Source: Ricinus communis (lineage: Eukaryota; Streptophyta; Magnoliopsida; Malpighiales; Euphorbiaceae). Taken from it: a stretch of DNA of 64,000 bases. A program made the position numbers and the translations under genes. Shown piece after piece: positions 14,093-24,744 of this stretch (positions are counted from its first letter, which is position 1; the number at the start of each line of letters is the position of its first letter). The notes beneath the pieces were generated by a model that saw only the letters and a program-made list of their open reading frames with translations, was not told where the DNA came from and did not search any database. The stretch covers positions 15,672,285-15,736,284 of the forward strand of contig NC_063265.1 of assembly GCF_019578655.1 (NCBI RefSeq), in the 5' to 3' direction.

Positions 14093-15352
14093 TCATTCCT
14101 TGCTTTGACGATGGACTATCTTGGAGTAGTAATCCCAATCAGGACGCATGGCTGTAATAGCAGGCTGTCCAAACGGGTGATTCTTCACATATGTATGCAC
14201 ATCATCTGCTTTCGCTAGGCCATCCAGGTAGATCCAGAGCCCACCTTCACGACCTAATTACAGAAACAATATTTAAAAGGCTTCACACGTATAAGTTTGT
14301 ACAAGAAAATTATGCATAGAAAATGGTAATTCTCACGTAAACCAGTAATTATGCATAGAAAATGGCAATTCTCACGTAAACCAGTATCATAAAGATCATT
14401 GCCCAGTGTAAGGCTACAAGAAAAAACAAAATTAAAATTAGAAAAGTGTACTAGAAACTGGCATACGTAAAGCTATAAATTTATCTCCAACACAATAGAT
14501 GTATTACAGGATTCAGAAGTGCCTTATAAGGCTTATCGTCAATCAATAATATATCCGATGAAGAATATCTTTGTGTCAGCAACAATAGATTCGAGTTATT
14601 ATTCTCCGCCCACAGTTTGTTTAATTCCCTGAGAAAGATAGGCTTCGATTTATTCTCTATGGTATTGAACCCAGAATTAGTGCATTGTTTATGGTCCTGA
14701 AATTTCAAAAATAAGACATCCTGCAGCGGCCTATTTCATATGAAAAGTTAGGATAAGGTAAACTGGCATCCGCATCCTTACCCAAAAAAATAGAAGCTTG
14801 TCTCTTAACTCTCCCATCAGACAATCCAGAGCATTATTCAAGTACAATCTATATTACATGCATAAACACAGCCAGTCAGGGAAAAGAAAAAATGAAAAAG
14901 AAAAACAAGCAAAAGAAACAGAAAAAATGTAGCAGTGGCGTGATAGTAATAAGTCTCTTGCAGAAGACCATATTCCCACTTCAAATCTTTCGAAGCAAAA
15001 TCTCATGAACTCGTCACTGTAAGGCCTCTTATAAACTAAATAGGATGGATGAAATCAACGAGAATTGTGAAAGAAATAAATAAAGGAACTGATATAAATT
15101 CAAGGAAATAAATAACTAAAGAAACTAAGGTAAAAGAAAGTTACCAAGAATGCTTCCGTAGGCAGCATCAGGAGGGCGAGATTGGGGAATGTTGGATGTG
15201 TCTCTACGGCACACTCTTGCGCACAGCAGGCCGCCTAAGGAAATCACGAGAAGCTTCTTCCTAGGCCTAAAGAATGGCCTCTCTAGTAAAATGCCTCCAC
15301 CTTCTTCTTCAGAATTGCTGCTGCTGCTGCTGCTGCCAATATTTCTTGCCAT
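14093..15352 (-). pseudogene. FCP1/NIF-type HAD phosphatase-like gene, copy 1 (apparently broken)
   Basis: Plant relative of FCP1/NLI-interacting-factor HAD phosphatases (RNA polymerase II CTD phosphatase fold). The minus strand shows the family order: KKLLVISLGGLLC, VYKRPYSDEFMRFCFERFEVGIWSS, ALDCLMGELRDKLLFFW, CTNSGFNTIENKSKPIFL, LLIDDKPYKALLNP, then ..FGQPAIT..WDYYSKI. Exons by comparison with copy 2: 15145-15352, 14954-15035, 14782-14848, 14508-14696, 14376-14413, 14093-14253. There are two problems. The expected exon-2 donor reads CT instead of GT (copy 2 has GT at the same base). Exon 5 is 38 nt against 61 in copy 2, which shifts frame and meets TGA. The HAD nucleophile position (Asp in active members) is Ser. 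Probably a pseudogene, or a locus with unusual splicing. Confidence 0.7.
14308..14385. repeat. 39-bp tandem duplication across a splice donor
   Basis: 14308-14346 and 14347-14385 are the same 39 bases with one mismatch (t at 14327, c at 14366). On the minus strand the unit contains the exon-5 donor of HAD copy 1, so two potential donors stand 39 nt (13 codons) apart. Copy 2 of the gene lacks it. Confidence 0.9.
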
Positions 15353-16150
15353 TTTTGTATTTTAGGGAACAACTTTATGTAGTTTGGTGATTTGGATGAG
15401 GGTCATGTCATCGGTTTATATAATTGAAGGTAGCCAACTCTTGAACTTCTGTTAAAATGTACATTGTCACTGCAGAAGTCTATTCAAATTCTGGTATGGA
15501 TTATTATAGCTCTTGAATCTATTAAATTCAAATTAATTAATTTATTACTTGATTAAATCCATGAACATTGAAAATGGGCAATGGGACACAAACCTCAAAT
15601 GTTCCTTGATATCAATGGTCTTTGTAATCCTATTATGAATGCTGACGAGAAAGTCCTTCTATCTACATTATTAAAACTTGAAAAGGATTAGTTGTAAGGA
15701 TAAAAGGATCATTAGCTCTTTATTCATCAAATAATTTTTATTTTTTGTCATTCAGGATGGATTTCACTTTATTAATTGTCATTTAACTCACCACTTACGG
15801 AAAAATAAAGTGATTAATTTTCTTTTTGTTAGTGGTATTTTATGTTACTGATATAAAGAACTATAGTCTAGCCTCTCTAAATTACCATCTGTTGTAATTC
15901 AGTAGAGGTCTTTAAGAAATATATTTCATGTACATTTACTAAAATCAATACATATCTTTTGCTAGTTTGAAGGTTTTGATCAAGTTAATTTCATCTTATA
16001 TAACCATTATTCGCAAATTACTAATGAGTTCAGTATACATCTCTTATAAAAAAATAATAATTAAATACAAGAATAATAAATTAGATGACTTTATGAGTGT
16101 ATTTTTCTTCTTAATTCTTTAATTCCACCCATCTTGTGACCTGCAAGGTT
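15353..16150. other. Intergenic; promoter side of HAD copy 1
   Basis: Contains the upstream flank of HAD copy 1, with a TATA-like ttatataa on the minus strand near 15415-15423. The segment 15395-15510 is repeated in diverged form at 21.28-21.38 kb, and partly at 23.2 kb upstream of HAD copy 2. The rest is AT-rich and shows no exon I can support. Confidence 0.5.
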
Positions 16151-16243
16151 CTCCGAGATGAATAACTTGAAATCATGGGCAGATGATGATGGGCAAAGGT
16201 ATGCCACTTACTGGTCAACTTCCATTTGGTTTTGATGTACCAG

Positions 16244-16402
16244 GATGCATTATTGGACAAGCATATTGCTGAGAACACATTCAGCGAGCAAGAACTGCAG
16301 GATATTATGCATCCAACCCCTATCCAGGTTGCTCCTGCAAACCATGCTCAGGTTGCCCCAGCAAACCCCAAAAATGAAGGAGAGCCTTCAGAGAAAGCAT
16401 AA
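16244..16402 (+). pseudogene. Orphan terminal exon of an unidentified gene
   Basis: After a good acceptor (tgtaccag) there is an open frame of 52 codons to TAA. It starts DALLDKHIAENTFSEQELQD and ends in a Pro/Ala-rich tail with a repeated QVAPAN motif, then EGEPSEKA. Composition is much more protein-like than its surroundings. A possible preceding short exon (about 16152-16199, ..MNNLKSWADDDGQ) sits just upstream, but nothing further 5' is convincing, so the body of the gene is absent. I do not recognise the family. The helical LL..K..SEQEL.DI style followed by a Pro-rich tail is loosely like the end of FtsH proteases, but this is not enough for a call. Most likely a captured or leftover gene end. 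Confidence 0.35.
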
Positions 16403-17040
16403 AACAAACAGGACTAGAGTCGCCCTCTGTTCCTTAAATCTTAATCATAGACATTGTTGACTTGAGCCACAGTCATTTTTGTGATGATACATGAACTGGT
16501 TACAATCTTTTAGAACTCTTTTTTTTGTAATAGACTAGTTTGAGCAGTTTGTCGGTTGGTTTCATACCTTGCGCATATCAATTCATTATTGGCCATGAAG
16601 TTAATTAGGTTAGGTTACTTCTGTAGGATGTATCAACAATGCCTGTAGCATGATACTAGTGCTCAGATGAGGCTAGTCCATTGCCCTTACTGTTTCCTTT
16701 TGTCACTGCATTTATTTTTTCTTCTCTTTTTTTACCTGTAAGGTTTTTCGATTAGCATTTTGTTTTTCATAATTGAACAACGAATTTTCGTATGATCGTG
16801 AAAAAACATAAATCGTACAAGATAAAAGAATTAAGAATTTTCCCTGTGTTATCAGGTTTCTGAAAAATAAAAAGACAGGGGACTTTTCTTGTGCAATTAG
16901 GAGTGTAAAAATCTAATCCCAACAGGATTAGGATAATTTGAAAGTAATATTAAAACCTGCAAGTCTTCACATTATAACATCTAATCTTTACAAACCCCAC
17001 AAATCTAACATCTAATCTTTACAAACCCTAAAAGAGAATT

Positions 17041-17481
17041 ATGGCAAAAGTCATAGCAGATGTAAAACGAGTCAGAGGGAGGTCAAAGAGGAACTCCGAC
17101 AAGATTGAGGTCTCTTCTCAGGTGGATATTTTGCTAGAAAATATAACAGAAACTGATGTTTCTTCCGCATCAAATTGTTGGTTTGAAATAAAAGCAAAGA
17201 GGCAAAGGACCAAAACCAAAAGAATTGGTGTCAAACGAGAGTATGCTTATTCTTCTATTAGTTCTGAAATTGGAAAAATTATGCCACAGTGGAGTAGGAA
17301 AAACAAAAGTAACAGGAATAGATGCGGAAAATCGAGTCCATCTTCAACCTCATCAGACTATCCATTCACATGTATTTCAGAACTTGTGATTCCAGGACTT
17401 ATTCCAGATCTGGATTCTTTAGTTTGGGATGATCGCATGTTCTTGGATTTTTTTAAAGGCATCCCAGAAATTGAAGACTAG
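17041..17481 (+). CDS. Hypothetical basic protein, 146 aa
   Basis: Single open frame with an ATG and no intron needed. The product is unrecognised. The first 100 residues are very Lys/Arg-rich (KRVRGRSKRN, KAKRQRTKTKR, RKNKSNRNRC) and look like nuclear-localisation or nucleic-acid-binding stretches. A Ser-rich linker follows near residue 100, and then a short acidic and aromatic end with LVWDDRMFLDFFKGIPEIED. No signal peptide or membrane segment is seen. A basic half followed by an acidic hydrophobic end is a layout seen in small transcription regulators, but this is inference. The leader contains a perfect 21-base tandem repeat, 31 bases apart, at 16977 and 17008. It could also be a remnant of a larger gene. 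Confidence 0.4.
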   Translation: MAKVIADVKRVRGRSKRNSDKIEVSSQVDILLENITETDVSSASNCWFEIKAKRQRTKTKRIGVKREYAYSSISSEIGKIMPQWSRKNKSNRNRCGKSSPSSTSSDYPFTCISELVIPGLIPDLDSLVWDDRMFLDFFKGIPEIED

Positions 17482-17581
17482 ACTTTTTTTCTAATTTCTT
17501 TTACTGTATATTTTTTAAATTACTGATTATTATAAGGGAAATACACCTGATTTTACTTATACATTGATTATTAATTACATA

Positions 17582-17915
17582 TGATGAAGCAAGGATAAAA
17601 TTTCAATTTAAAAGCATCGAAGTCGAAACAGATTCATTAGAAGTGGTGCAACGGTTTAATGAACACAGTGTGGACTCCTCTCTTATTGGCTGGGTCATAT
17701 CGGAGATCAAATTTATGCAGGTGATGTTTGATTCTGTCAAGCTGAACCACATCCGTTGCACAGCAAATATGGTGGCCCATTTTCTTGCTAAACATGCAAT
17801 TTGTTTGCAAGATCATTGTACCTGGATGGGGTATGCCCCTCCTTTCCAGGGACCACCGCACTTGGGCGGATGGATATATTCGGTTATCCGTGGCCAACGA
17901 ATTCTAATAAAATGA
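17582..17915 (+). pseudogene. RNase H-like domain fragment from a LINE-type element
   Basis: The frame reads ..IEVETDSLEVVQRFNEH, then HIRCTANMVAHFLAKHAI. These are the ETDS..VV and R.AN..AH.LAK blocks of the RVT_3 RNase H-like domain found in plant non-LTR retroelements and their derived genes. Only the second half of the domain is present, with no start codon in a suitable context and no reverse transcriptase upstream. The stop lies at the end of the given span. It is a truncated relic and unlikely to be expressed. Confidence 0.65.
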
Positions 17916-18219
17916 ATTCAAATAATAATAAATAATTTTAAAATTTATTTTTATTATCCATATCGAATTTAGATTTGAACATGGGATTATTCATTGTCCG
18001 AATTCAATTATATTATAATATATTATATTTTTATTATTTAAAATATTATTTTAAATTTTACTAAACTTATATTTGGATTATATTTAATATATTGAATATT
18101 TAAATTTAATTAGTTTATATTTTAAAAGTATAATATATTATAATAAAATAGGCATCGGTATCCACGGAATGGCCCATAAACACCCCAACCTCCTCTCGCC
18201 CGTCCTAAATGTAATTAAT

Positions 18220-18940
18220 ATTTAAAAGAAAATTAGTATCATTGAGAACTATTATTAATTAATATAATATTAAAACATAATTAGTATATTATTTTTTAAA
18301 TTAAAAAAATTAATTTGTACATGTAAAATCTCTTGTAAAGTACAAAATAAGGATTTTTACACTTTGATAGTAAAATGAATGACGAAGTATTCTTACTTTT
18401 CAAGCTATAATATATGTAGCATTTCATTATTTATTGGTCAAATTTAAATTAAATTATTTTTTATCTATTTATATGTTTGTTTAAAAATATAATAAATAAA
18501 ATAAAAATTATTTTTTTAAATAAAAAACTTATTATATAATTAAAAATTTATTTATTTTTACATAATATATTATTTTCTAGAATTAGTATTATTATTTAGT
18601 TACAAAGTTAATTTATTAGTAAATATAATATTAAAATATAATTAATATGTTGTGTCTTGAGATATAATTAGTATTATTATCTGATTAGAAAACTATTTAT
18701 TAGTTAATATAATATTAAAATATAATTAATATACTATTTCTTAGAATTAGAGTCAGTGTTTAATTTAAAATTTAACTTATGAATTAGTAAATTAATAGAA
18801 AAAACTATAAAGTTACACATAAACTTAAATTTCGTGTGTCAGTAGTAAGTACGCATGTCAAAACAAAAATCCTATGTGTCAAAAATTAAGTATACATGTC
18901 AAAAAGAATTAAAATCTTAAAAATTAATATATAAACAGAT
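18220..18940 (+). repeat. Dispersed AT-rich repeat, truncated copy preceding copy 1
   Basis: Carries the internal unit taatataatattaaaatat several times and the end module with 'atgtcaaaa' and 'gtgtcaaaaattaag' near 18880-18900. It matches the last half of the complete copy that follows directly. No coding capacity. Confidence 0.55.
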
Positions 18941-19560
18941 TAGTTGTTTACTCGTGCATTGCATAATCATTATTATTTTGATTATAAAATCAAGTTGATA
19001 GATAAAATTTAATAATAATTTTAATATTTTAATAGTAATTTATAAAATTTGTAAAAAGTAATAACAACCTAACTATTTTTAAATGTCTCTAATTTTTTAA
19101 AATTTTAAAATTCTATTAATTCAATAATATAATAATTATTTAGAAATTATTTATTAATTAATTTTAATATATCAATATAATTGATGTTACTATTTTTAGA
19201 ATCAAAAATTTATTATATAATTAAGAATTTTAATTTATTATTAAATATAATATTAAAAATATAATTTAAAATATTATTTTTTAAAATTAGAATTATTATC
19301 TAATTATAAAATAATTTATTAATTAATATAATATAAAAATATAATTAATATGCTATTTTTTAGGATAGAATTAGTATCTGATTAAAAAATTATTTATTAT
19401 TTAATATAATATTAAAATATAATTAATATATTAATTTTTAAAAATTAGAAATAATGTTTAATTAGAAATGTAACTTATGAATCAATAAATTAATAAAAAA
19501 ATTATAAAATTACATATAAAATCTAAATTTCACGTGTCAAAAGTAAATTATACGTGAAAG
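18941..19560 (+). repeat. Dispersed ~0.6 kb non-coding repeat, copy 1
   Basis: Starts tagttgtttactcgtgcatt, continues through 'gattataaaatcaagttgatagat' type sequence (18978 onward) and an 'aatataattgatgttactat' block. It then has three to four internal AT units built on taatataatattaaaatat, and ends with a cacgtgtcaaaagtaaa module. The same order of blocks recurs at 44680-45300 and 52862-53535, all in the same orientation. No ORF, no terminal inverted repeats, no poly-A tail seen. Confidence 0.65.
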
Positions 19561-19933
19561 TCAAGCATATATATTTAAAAAATATTAGCTTTTATAAATT
19601 TATATATTAATATAATATATATATATTAGTGTTAATTTAGAGGAATCGGTCTCTGAACAGCAATACTTATTATTTTGTTTCTTCTTCTTTCTGTATTTGG
19701 TTTATCGGCTCTGCTGTTAGAACTCCTAATCTAAGAAACAACAGAACTGTAAGAGTTACTCGCAAATTAATCCAGCACTGCAAATGGGCACTTATCGTAT
19801 ATGCCTGAGATTATGAAATGGGCACCTCAGCTTGGACTTAAAGCATACGTATCCAATTAGGTTTACTTGAAAGCCCAAGCATCGACAGGATATGAGCATG
19901 TTCTTTCTCAAGCTTACTAGAAAATTACACTAG

Positions 19934-20056
19934 ACGTGTCGGATTGAAACAGAAGCAGAATACCACGTGCATGAACTTTCTAGCTCCACCTTACTATCCC
20001 TTGTACTTTCCAGTACCTTCTATGCACAAAACCATTAAAAAGAGTCTATAAAAATA
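19934..20056 (+). promoter_or_regulatory. Stress-type promoter: ABRE, G-box, heat-shock element, TATA
   Basis: Upstream of the 152-aa gene are ACGTGTC (19934-19940, ABRE type), CACGTG (19964-19969, G-box) and GAACTTTC (19973-19980, the nGAAnnTTCn core of a heat-shock element). TATAAAAATA (20047-20056) lies about 80 bases before the ATG. This tight set suggests ABA, dehydration or heat control; that is inferred from motifs only. Confidence 0.6.
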
Positions 20057-20135
20057 CCCATCAAACGCTAATCCAAGACATGCAAACAGAAAAACTTCAA
20101 GAATTTGAGCAAAGAAGCATCAAGTAATCAAGAAA

Positions 20136-20594
20136 ATGAAGGCGATTGATGACAAGAAGGAAAAGGTGGTGATAAGGGCAGTATCGCATGACGAAGAAGG
20201 CAGAAAAAGAGTGGAGAAGACAGAGCTAAACACGCATAACATAGATACAATCAAGTACGTTGAAAAGAAGTTAATGGACAAAGGAGTTCACCGCATGGAT
20301 AGGCATCCAGCTGATGGCAAAGGAGGTATTGGAAAGCCACCGCCTAAGTCGGGTCATGGTGGCAAGTACACTTGGGAAGGACCTGATGGCACGACGGAGA
20401 GTGAGCTGGACGCTGCACCGGCGGCTATTGATGAGAAAGATCCGAATTATGTTGATGAAGAAGCAGAGGAGAAGATTCTTAGAGGAGAAAATAGCGATGT
20501 GGCTGGCTTTGTTGTTGGTGAAGTTGAAGTTGCTAAAGAGGCTAATGAAGGTGTTGCTAGAGTTGAGGTTGATCCTCATTTGAAAGCTGAGTAA
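20136..20594 (+). CDS. Small hydrophilic protein with GGKYTWEGP motif, 152 aa
   Basis: Intronless ORF starting MKAIDDKKEKVVIRAVSHDE. The protein is hydrophilic and acidic, with no signal peptide or membrane segment. The central part has ..KGVHRMDRHPADGKGGIGKPPPKSGHGGKYTWEGPDG (residues about 49-85). The end is Glu/Val-rich (EVEVAKEANEGVARVEVDPHLKAE). This resembles short, heat- or seed-associated plant proteins of unknown biochemistry, from family memory with no name I can defend. The Gly/Lys/His-rich centre with acidic ends looks intrinsically disordered and LEA-like. The promoter carries ABRE, G-box and heat-shock-type sites, which supports a stress or seed role. Confidence 0.8.
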   Translation: MKAIDDKKEKVVIRAVSHDEEGRKRVEKTELNTHNIDTIKYVEKKLMDKGVHRMDRHPADGKGGIGKPPPKSGHGGKYTWEGPDGTTESELDAAPAAIDEKDPNYVDEEAEEKILRGENSDVAGFVVGEVEVAKEANEGVARVEVDPHLKAE

Positions 20595-21794
20595 TTTTTT
20601 ATGAACTTGTGTGTTTTTCATGTTTTGGGTTTTTTCTTGACATGAAGAAAATGGATTGTAAGAAAAAAGAACTAATCTCAAAAATGTCTTTACTTTTGTG
20701 TTAATTGAATAAGTGTTTATATTCTTACAAGTATGTTCAATTGTGTTTGAAAAAAAAAGATTAAACTTGTTTAAAAAAAAGGGACTACCAACTGGACTGG
20801 CCTGATGCGTGTTTGATTAATTTCAATTTCTCTGAACATGTATGGAAACTAATTTAGCCATTTATTTTCATTTACGGCGCTTGAGTTAGGAACTGCCCCC
20901 CTGTTTTAGTTTAGTTGAATCTATGAACTGTAATCACCACCTCACCGACACAATTGGCTAACTCAGCTATTGGAAGCTGAAGTTAATTATGCTTTTCTTT
21001 CGCGTTGCCAGGGATTACCTTCGTTTCCAAATTTAGAAGATCATGTCATTTGAGGTGTCAGCTAGCTGGAGTACTTTCTTTCTAAGCTGATCCGATTGAA
21101 CCTACTGGAAAGGACGACTTATCAGACGACTCTTGTTATACTTGGGTTACCAATAACAACTAATAAGTACATAGAAATGTCAATCTTGAATTGCCCGTTC
21201 CAGGGTCTAGTCAAGAAAACAGAAGGAGCCATATTTTTGTATTTGTGGAAACAGTTAGCTTTGATTGTCTTAGTTTAAGTCGGAAGATGATCGTGTCGCT
21301 GGTTTATATAATTGAAGATAGCCGACTTAAGGATTTTATTTTAAATTCTGATACTGATTTATTGTGTATAATACTAAGACTCAGTTAGGTCTTGTAGCAA
21401 TAGCAAGAAAAGAAAACATCAAAAGGATACAGAAAATCATATAGCTATGGTTCCAGCAAAGGATTTTTTCCAGGGGCAAAATAATGTATCATGAATAGTA
21501 CTTGCCTGCCCACAATACTTTTTATTCGAAAATTATTGGCAAGGGATAAATAAACTGGATTTCAGAGTGAAGTAATTAAGAATGCGTCGATGTACAGAAT
21601 AATGGACAAGAAGACATGCTTACCAAAAAGACTACCACTATTAAATAATAAGAAACTGCAGTACAATCTCCAAATATATAAAAGCTCCTTGCCAATTGCT
21701 AAAAACAAAATATTGCCTAATAAACGAAAAACCCTTCGCTGATAAACTTTCTCAAAACCATATCCTGACCAGTAGTAGTATCCGGAAAAGCTTA
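20595..21794. other. Intergenic, with a stray HAD-gene promoter fragment
   Basis: Mostly ordinary AT-rich spacer. The stretch 21280-21375 repeats the upstream flank of HAD copy 1 (ggtttatataattgaag.. followed by tagcc.act), but no HAD exon 1 follows it on the minus strand, so it is an orphan promoter scrap. Open frames at 21096-21388 are not protein-like. Confidence 0.5.
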
Positions 21795-23154
21795 TCATAA
21801 TGATTGCTTGCCAAAACGACAGGCTATCTTGGAGTAGAACTCCCCATAAAGATGCTTGGACGTTATAGCAGGCTGTCCAATTGGGTTCTCTTGCACATAC
21901 AAACATACATCATCTACTTCTGTTAGTTCATCCAAGAAGAGCCTGAGTTCGCCTTTCGGACCTGTTTGAACAACTCTTAGTATAATATACATCTCTTCTA
22001 GTTCCTTCACATCACAATCGCTTACCTAAAACAGTATCATTAGCTTGGCCTGCCTTGTATTCATCAAGGAATACTCCTGCGTTAGGCTGCAAAAGAACAA
22101 AATTATAATGGTGAATCTTAGAAAGCTAAAATGCATAAAATAATCTCATAAAAATAGTTCTCAAGTGGAAAGGTTGTATTACAGAATTTAGAAGCGCCTT
22201 GTAAGGCTTATCATCGATCAGTAAAGTGTTTGAGGAAGAATATTGCCCTAAAGATGAAGAGCTGCTCTCCCATAATTTCCTCAATTCCTTAAGAAAGAGA
22301 GGCTTGTTGATGTTCTCCAACGACTTGAATCCAGAATCTGTACATTCTTCTTGTCCTTGTACATAAGAAAATGCATTGCAAATGGTTAAACTTAAATTGA
22401 ATAAATAAAACAAATGGAAATGTGATCTATACATTTTTCCTTTCATTAATTTATAGCCTTACTAATGATCATTTGATTGCATCTATATTCATTGGCAATT
22501 ATTACTTGAATGACTCTTACCCAAGCAAACAATAGCTTATTTCTCAATTCTCCCATCAGACAATTCAGGACATTATCCAAGTTCTTCCTGTTTGTCATCA
22601 GGAATTAATTTAATTAGTAACGTATGCAAGAAGATTTCATTAACTAATACTAACTAAAAATATAAATCACAAGATCAATGTGGAAGAATTTAACTCGAGA
22701 GCAGAAGACCAAATTCCCACCACAAATCTTTCAAAACAGAATTTTATGAAATCTTCACAATGGGGTCTCTTGTAAACTGAGAAAGAAACATATATAAGAG
22801 TTAGTTTCAGCAAAAGTGAATAGATAGGACCGCCATGCACGGGCATAAGTTCAGATCAAATTAACTAATCAAATATATAAATAAAATTTATTTATTTTTA
22901 TTTCTACCGAGAATGCTGCCATAAGTAGCATCAGGACTGCAGTTTTTAGGTCTGTCCTTTTTGAAAGCTCTGATCTTTTGACATAAAACTCCTAGAGAAA
23001 GCACAAGAAGTTTTTTCTTAGGGCCAAGATTCAACTTATGTAGTGAAATTCCAATCGGGTCTTCGTCTTCTTCTTCTTCTTCTACTTCTGTTTCACTGAA
23101 ATAGCAACATTCACCCTTTTCCTTCACGTTGATGCTGCCACTCTTTCCTTCCAT
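21795..23154 (-). pseudogene. FCP1/NIF-type HAD phosphatase-like gene, copy 2 (one-base lesion)
   Basis: Paralogue of the locus at 14.1-15.4 kb. Exons on the minus strand: 22908-23154, 22695-22776, 22521-22587, 22183-22355, 22026-22086, 21795-21961. Exon 1 has an acidic Glu run, then GPKKKLLVLSLGVLC; the HAD nucleophile Asp is Ser here as well. Next come VYKRPHCEDFIKFCFERFVVGIWSS, NVLNCLMGELRNKLLFAW, CTDSGFKSLENINKPLFL, LLIDDKPYKALLNS, and finally FLDELTEVDDV..IGQPAIT..EFYSKIACRFGKQSL. Joining exon 3 (phase 0) to exon 4 leaves the frame one base short: exon 4 is 173 nt where 174 is expected after allowing for a five-codon gap against copy 1. A distant in-phase acceptor could skip the lesion but would lose CTDSGFK. 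It is a pseudogene, or a live gene with a sequence error. Confidence 0.7.
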
Positions 23155-24740
23155 CTTTTGGTAAGTGTTTTTTAACTTTTACGTACAACACAAAGTTAGT
23201 ATGTATAGTGGTAGAGACGCCAACTTTTGAGCTTCTCTTATAAATGATCCTTTTGACTCTCACATATCCGTTTTCTTTATTATTTTCTTGGGAAGATGTT
23301 TCACCGTCTCTTGGTTGAATGACTATTTGAATTCCAATCATCCAACTGTTCCAATTCCATCCCATGAAAATTAAGTATCCAAATTTATGATATAGCTTTG
23401 AATTCTGATCTCTTTTATACGCACATATCGCCAAATTTATAATTTCGCAAGTATTTAGATCTGGTTGTTGGATTTAAAAAAATATAAGTGCACACTCTTA
23501 TAATTAATATATATACTTGATGGATTAAAAAAATTATTAAATAAGTTCATAACCAATCGAAAAACTGTAAAATAGTATAAAATTAAAGTATTCAAAGAAA
23601 ATTCGACAAACAAATATAAAATCCATTTTAAAAAAAATTAAATACAATTAATTTTATAAAATATATCGCATTACTAATGTAGAATCCATTTTAAAATTCT
23701 ATCTATTATGTCAGATTTTAGTTTAGTAATAATAAATTTTATGCATTTAATCAAGTAGAATTCTAACTGAATTTTTATTTCAACCAAACGCATAAATGTA
23801 GGATTTATCAATAAATTTTATAAAATTATTTATTTCAACCAAATACAGTATAAAGAAAAATGATATATAGATAATTAGCTTTTCTTTTTAAATATATTCT
23901 CTAATAATTAATAATTATAAAGATTTATTTTCAAATTTTATTTATTATTAAATATAGATTTATTAGTTATCCATTAACAAAGTTAATTTCTCAAAAATTT
24001 ATTAATTAATATATTATTAATCTATTAAATTTTAAATATAATAGGACTGGATTGTATTTACAAAAGCAGTTCTTAAAAATAAAAATAATTAATTGAAAAG
24101 GAAAATTTTACAAAAAGCAAAAATATTTAAAACACTTTAAGCATATACTTCCACCATTCCATATTAAATGTCACTTTTAGTAATTTATTTGAATTAAAAA
24201 AATATTTAATAAACTTAACTATAAAAAAATTATTAAATTATATTAAATCAAAATTCATTATAACTGTTCCAGTACCGAGATAAAATATAAAAAAAATAAT
24301 TAATGTTATATTAGATATATAAAAATTATAAATAATTAAAAGAAATTATTTATAAAAACACAGTTAGTATGAAATGAAAAAAAATATTATTTTATTTGAT
24401 TTAGTGCTATAATAACCACAAGCTCCATTAACATTTATATCCTGATCATGTCACAGATCAAATGGAATTATTATCGACATGAGGCTAATAAAGTAGAACG
24501 TTATCCTCATCGTTCAAACACCATCCAAATCGGCTGAAAATAAAAATTTACATTTGAAATCGTTTCATAATCTTTCTAACCAAAACTTGTTAGATTATTT
24601 TCTTTACTAATTAGATGTACAAATCATGCTCAGAATTCTGAAATTTCTGGTTGATATTCAACTCAGAATCAATTAATTAGAAAAAGAGTAAAAATTTACT
24701 CTCTGTTTATTCAAACTCATATACTAATTAGTATGTCAAT
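23155..24740. other. Intergenic; promoter of HAD copy 2, otherwise featureless
   Basis: The first ~120 bases resemble the upstream flank of HAD copy 1 (..gccaactcttga.. like sequence near 23215-23240). The rest is AT-rich with no exon or RNA gene seen. Confidence 0.5.
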
Positions 24741-24744
24741 TAAT

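Noticed and set aside
14944..14960. GC donor (GCAAGAG) rescuing HAD copy 1 exon 2
   Set aside because: Using it puts exon 3 in a frame with an immediate TAA, so it does not restore the protein.
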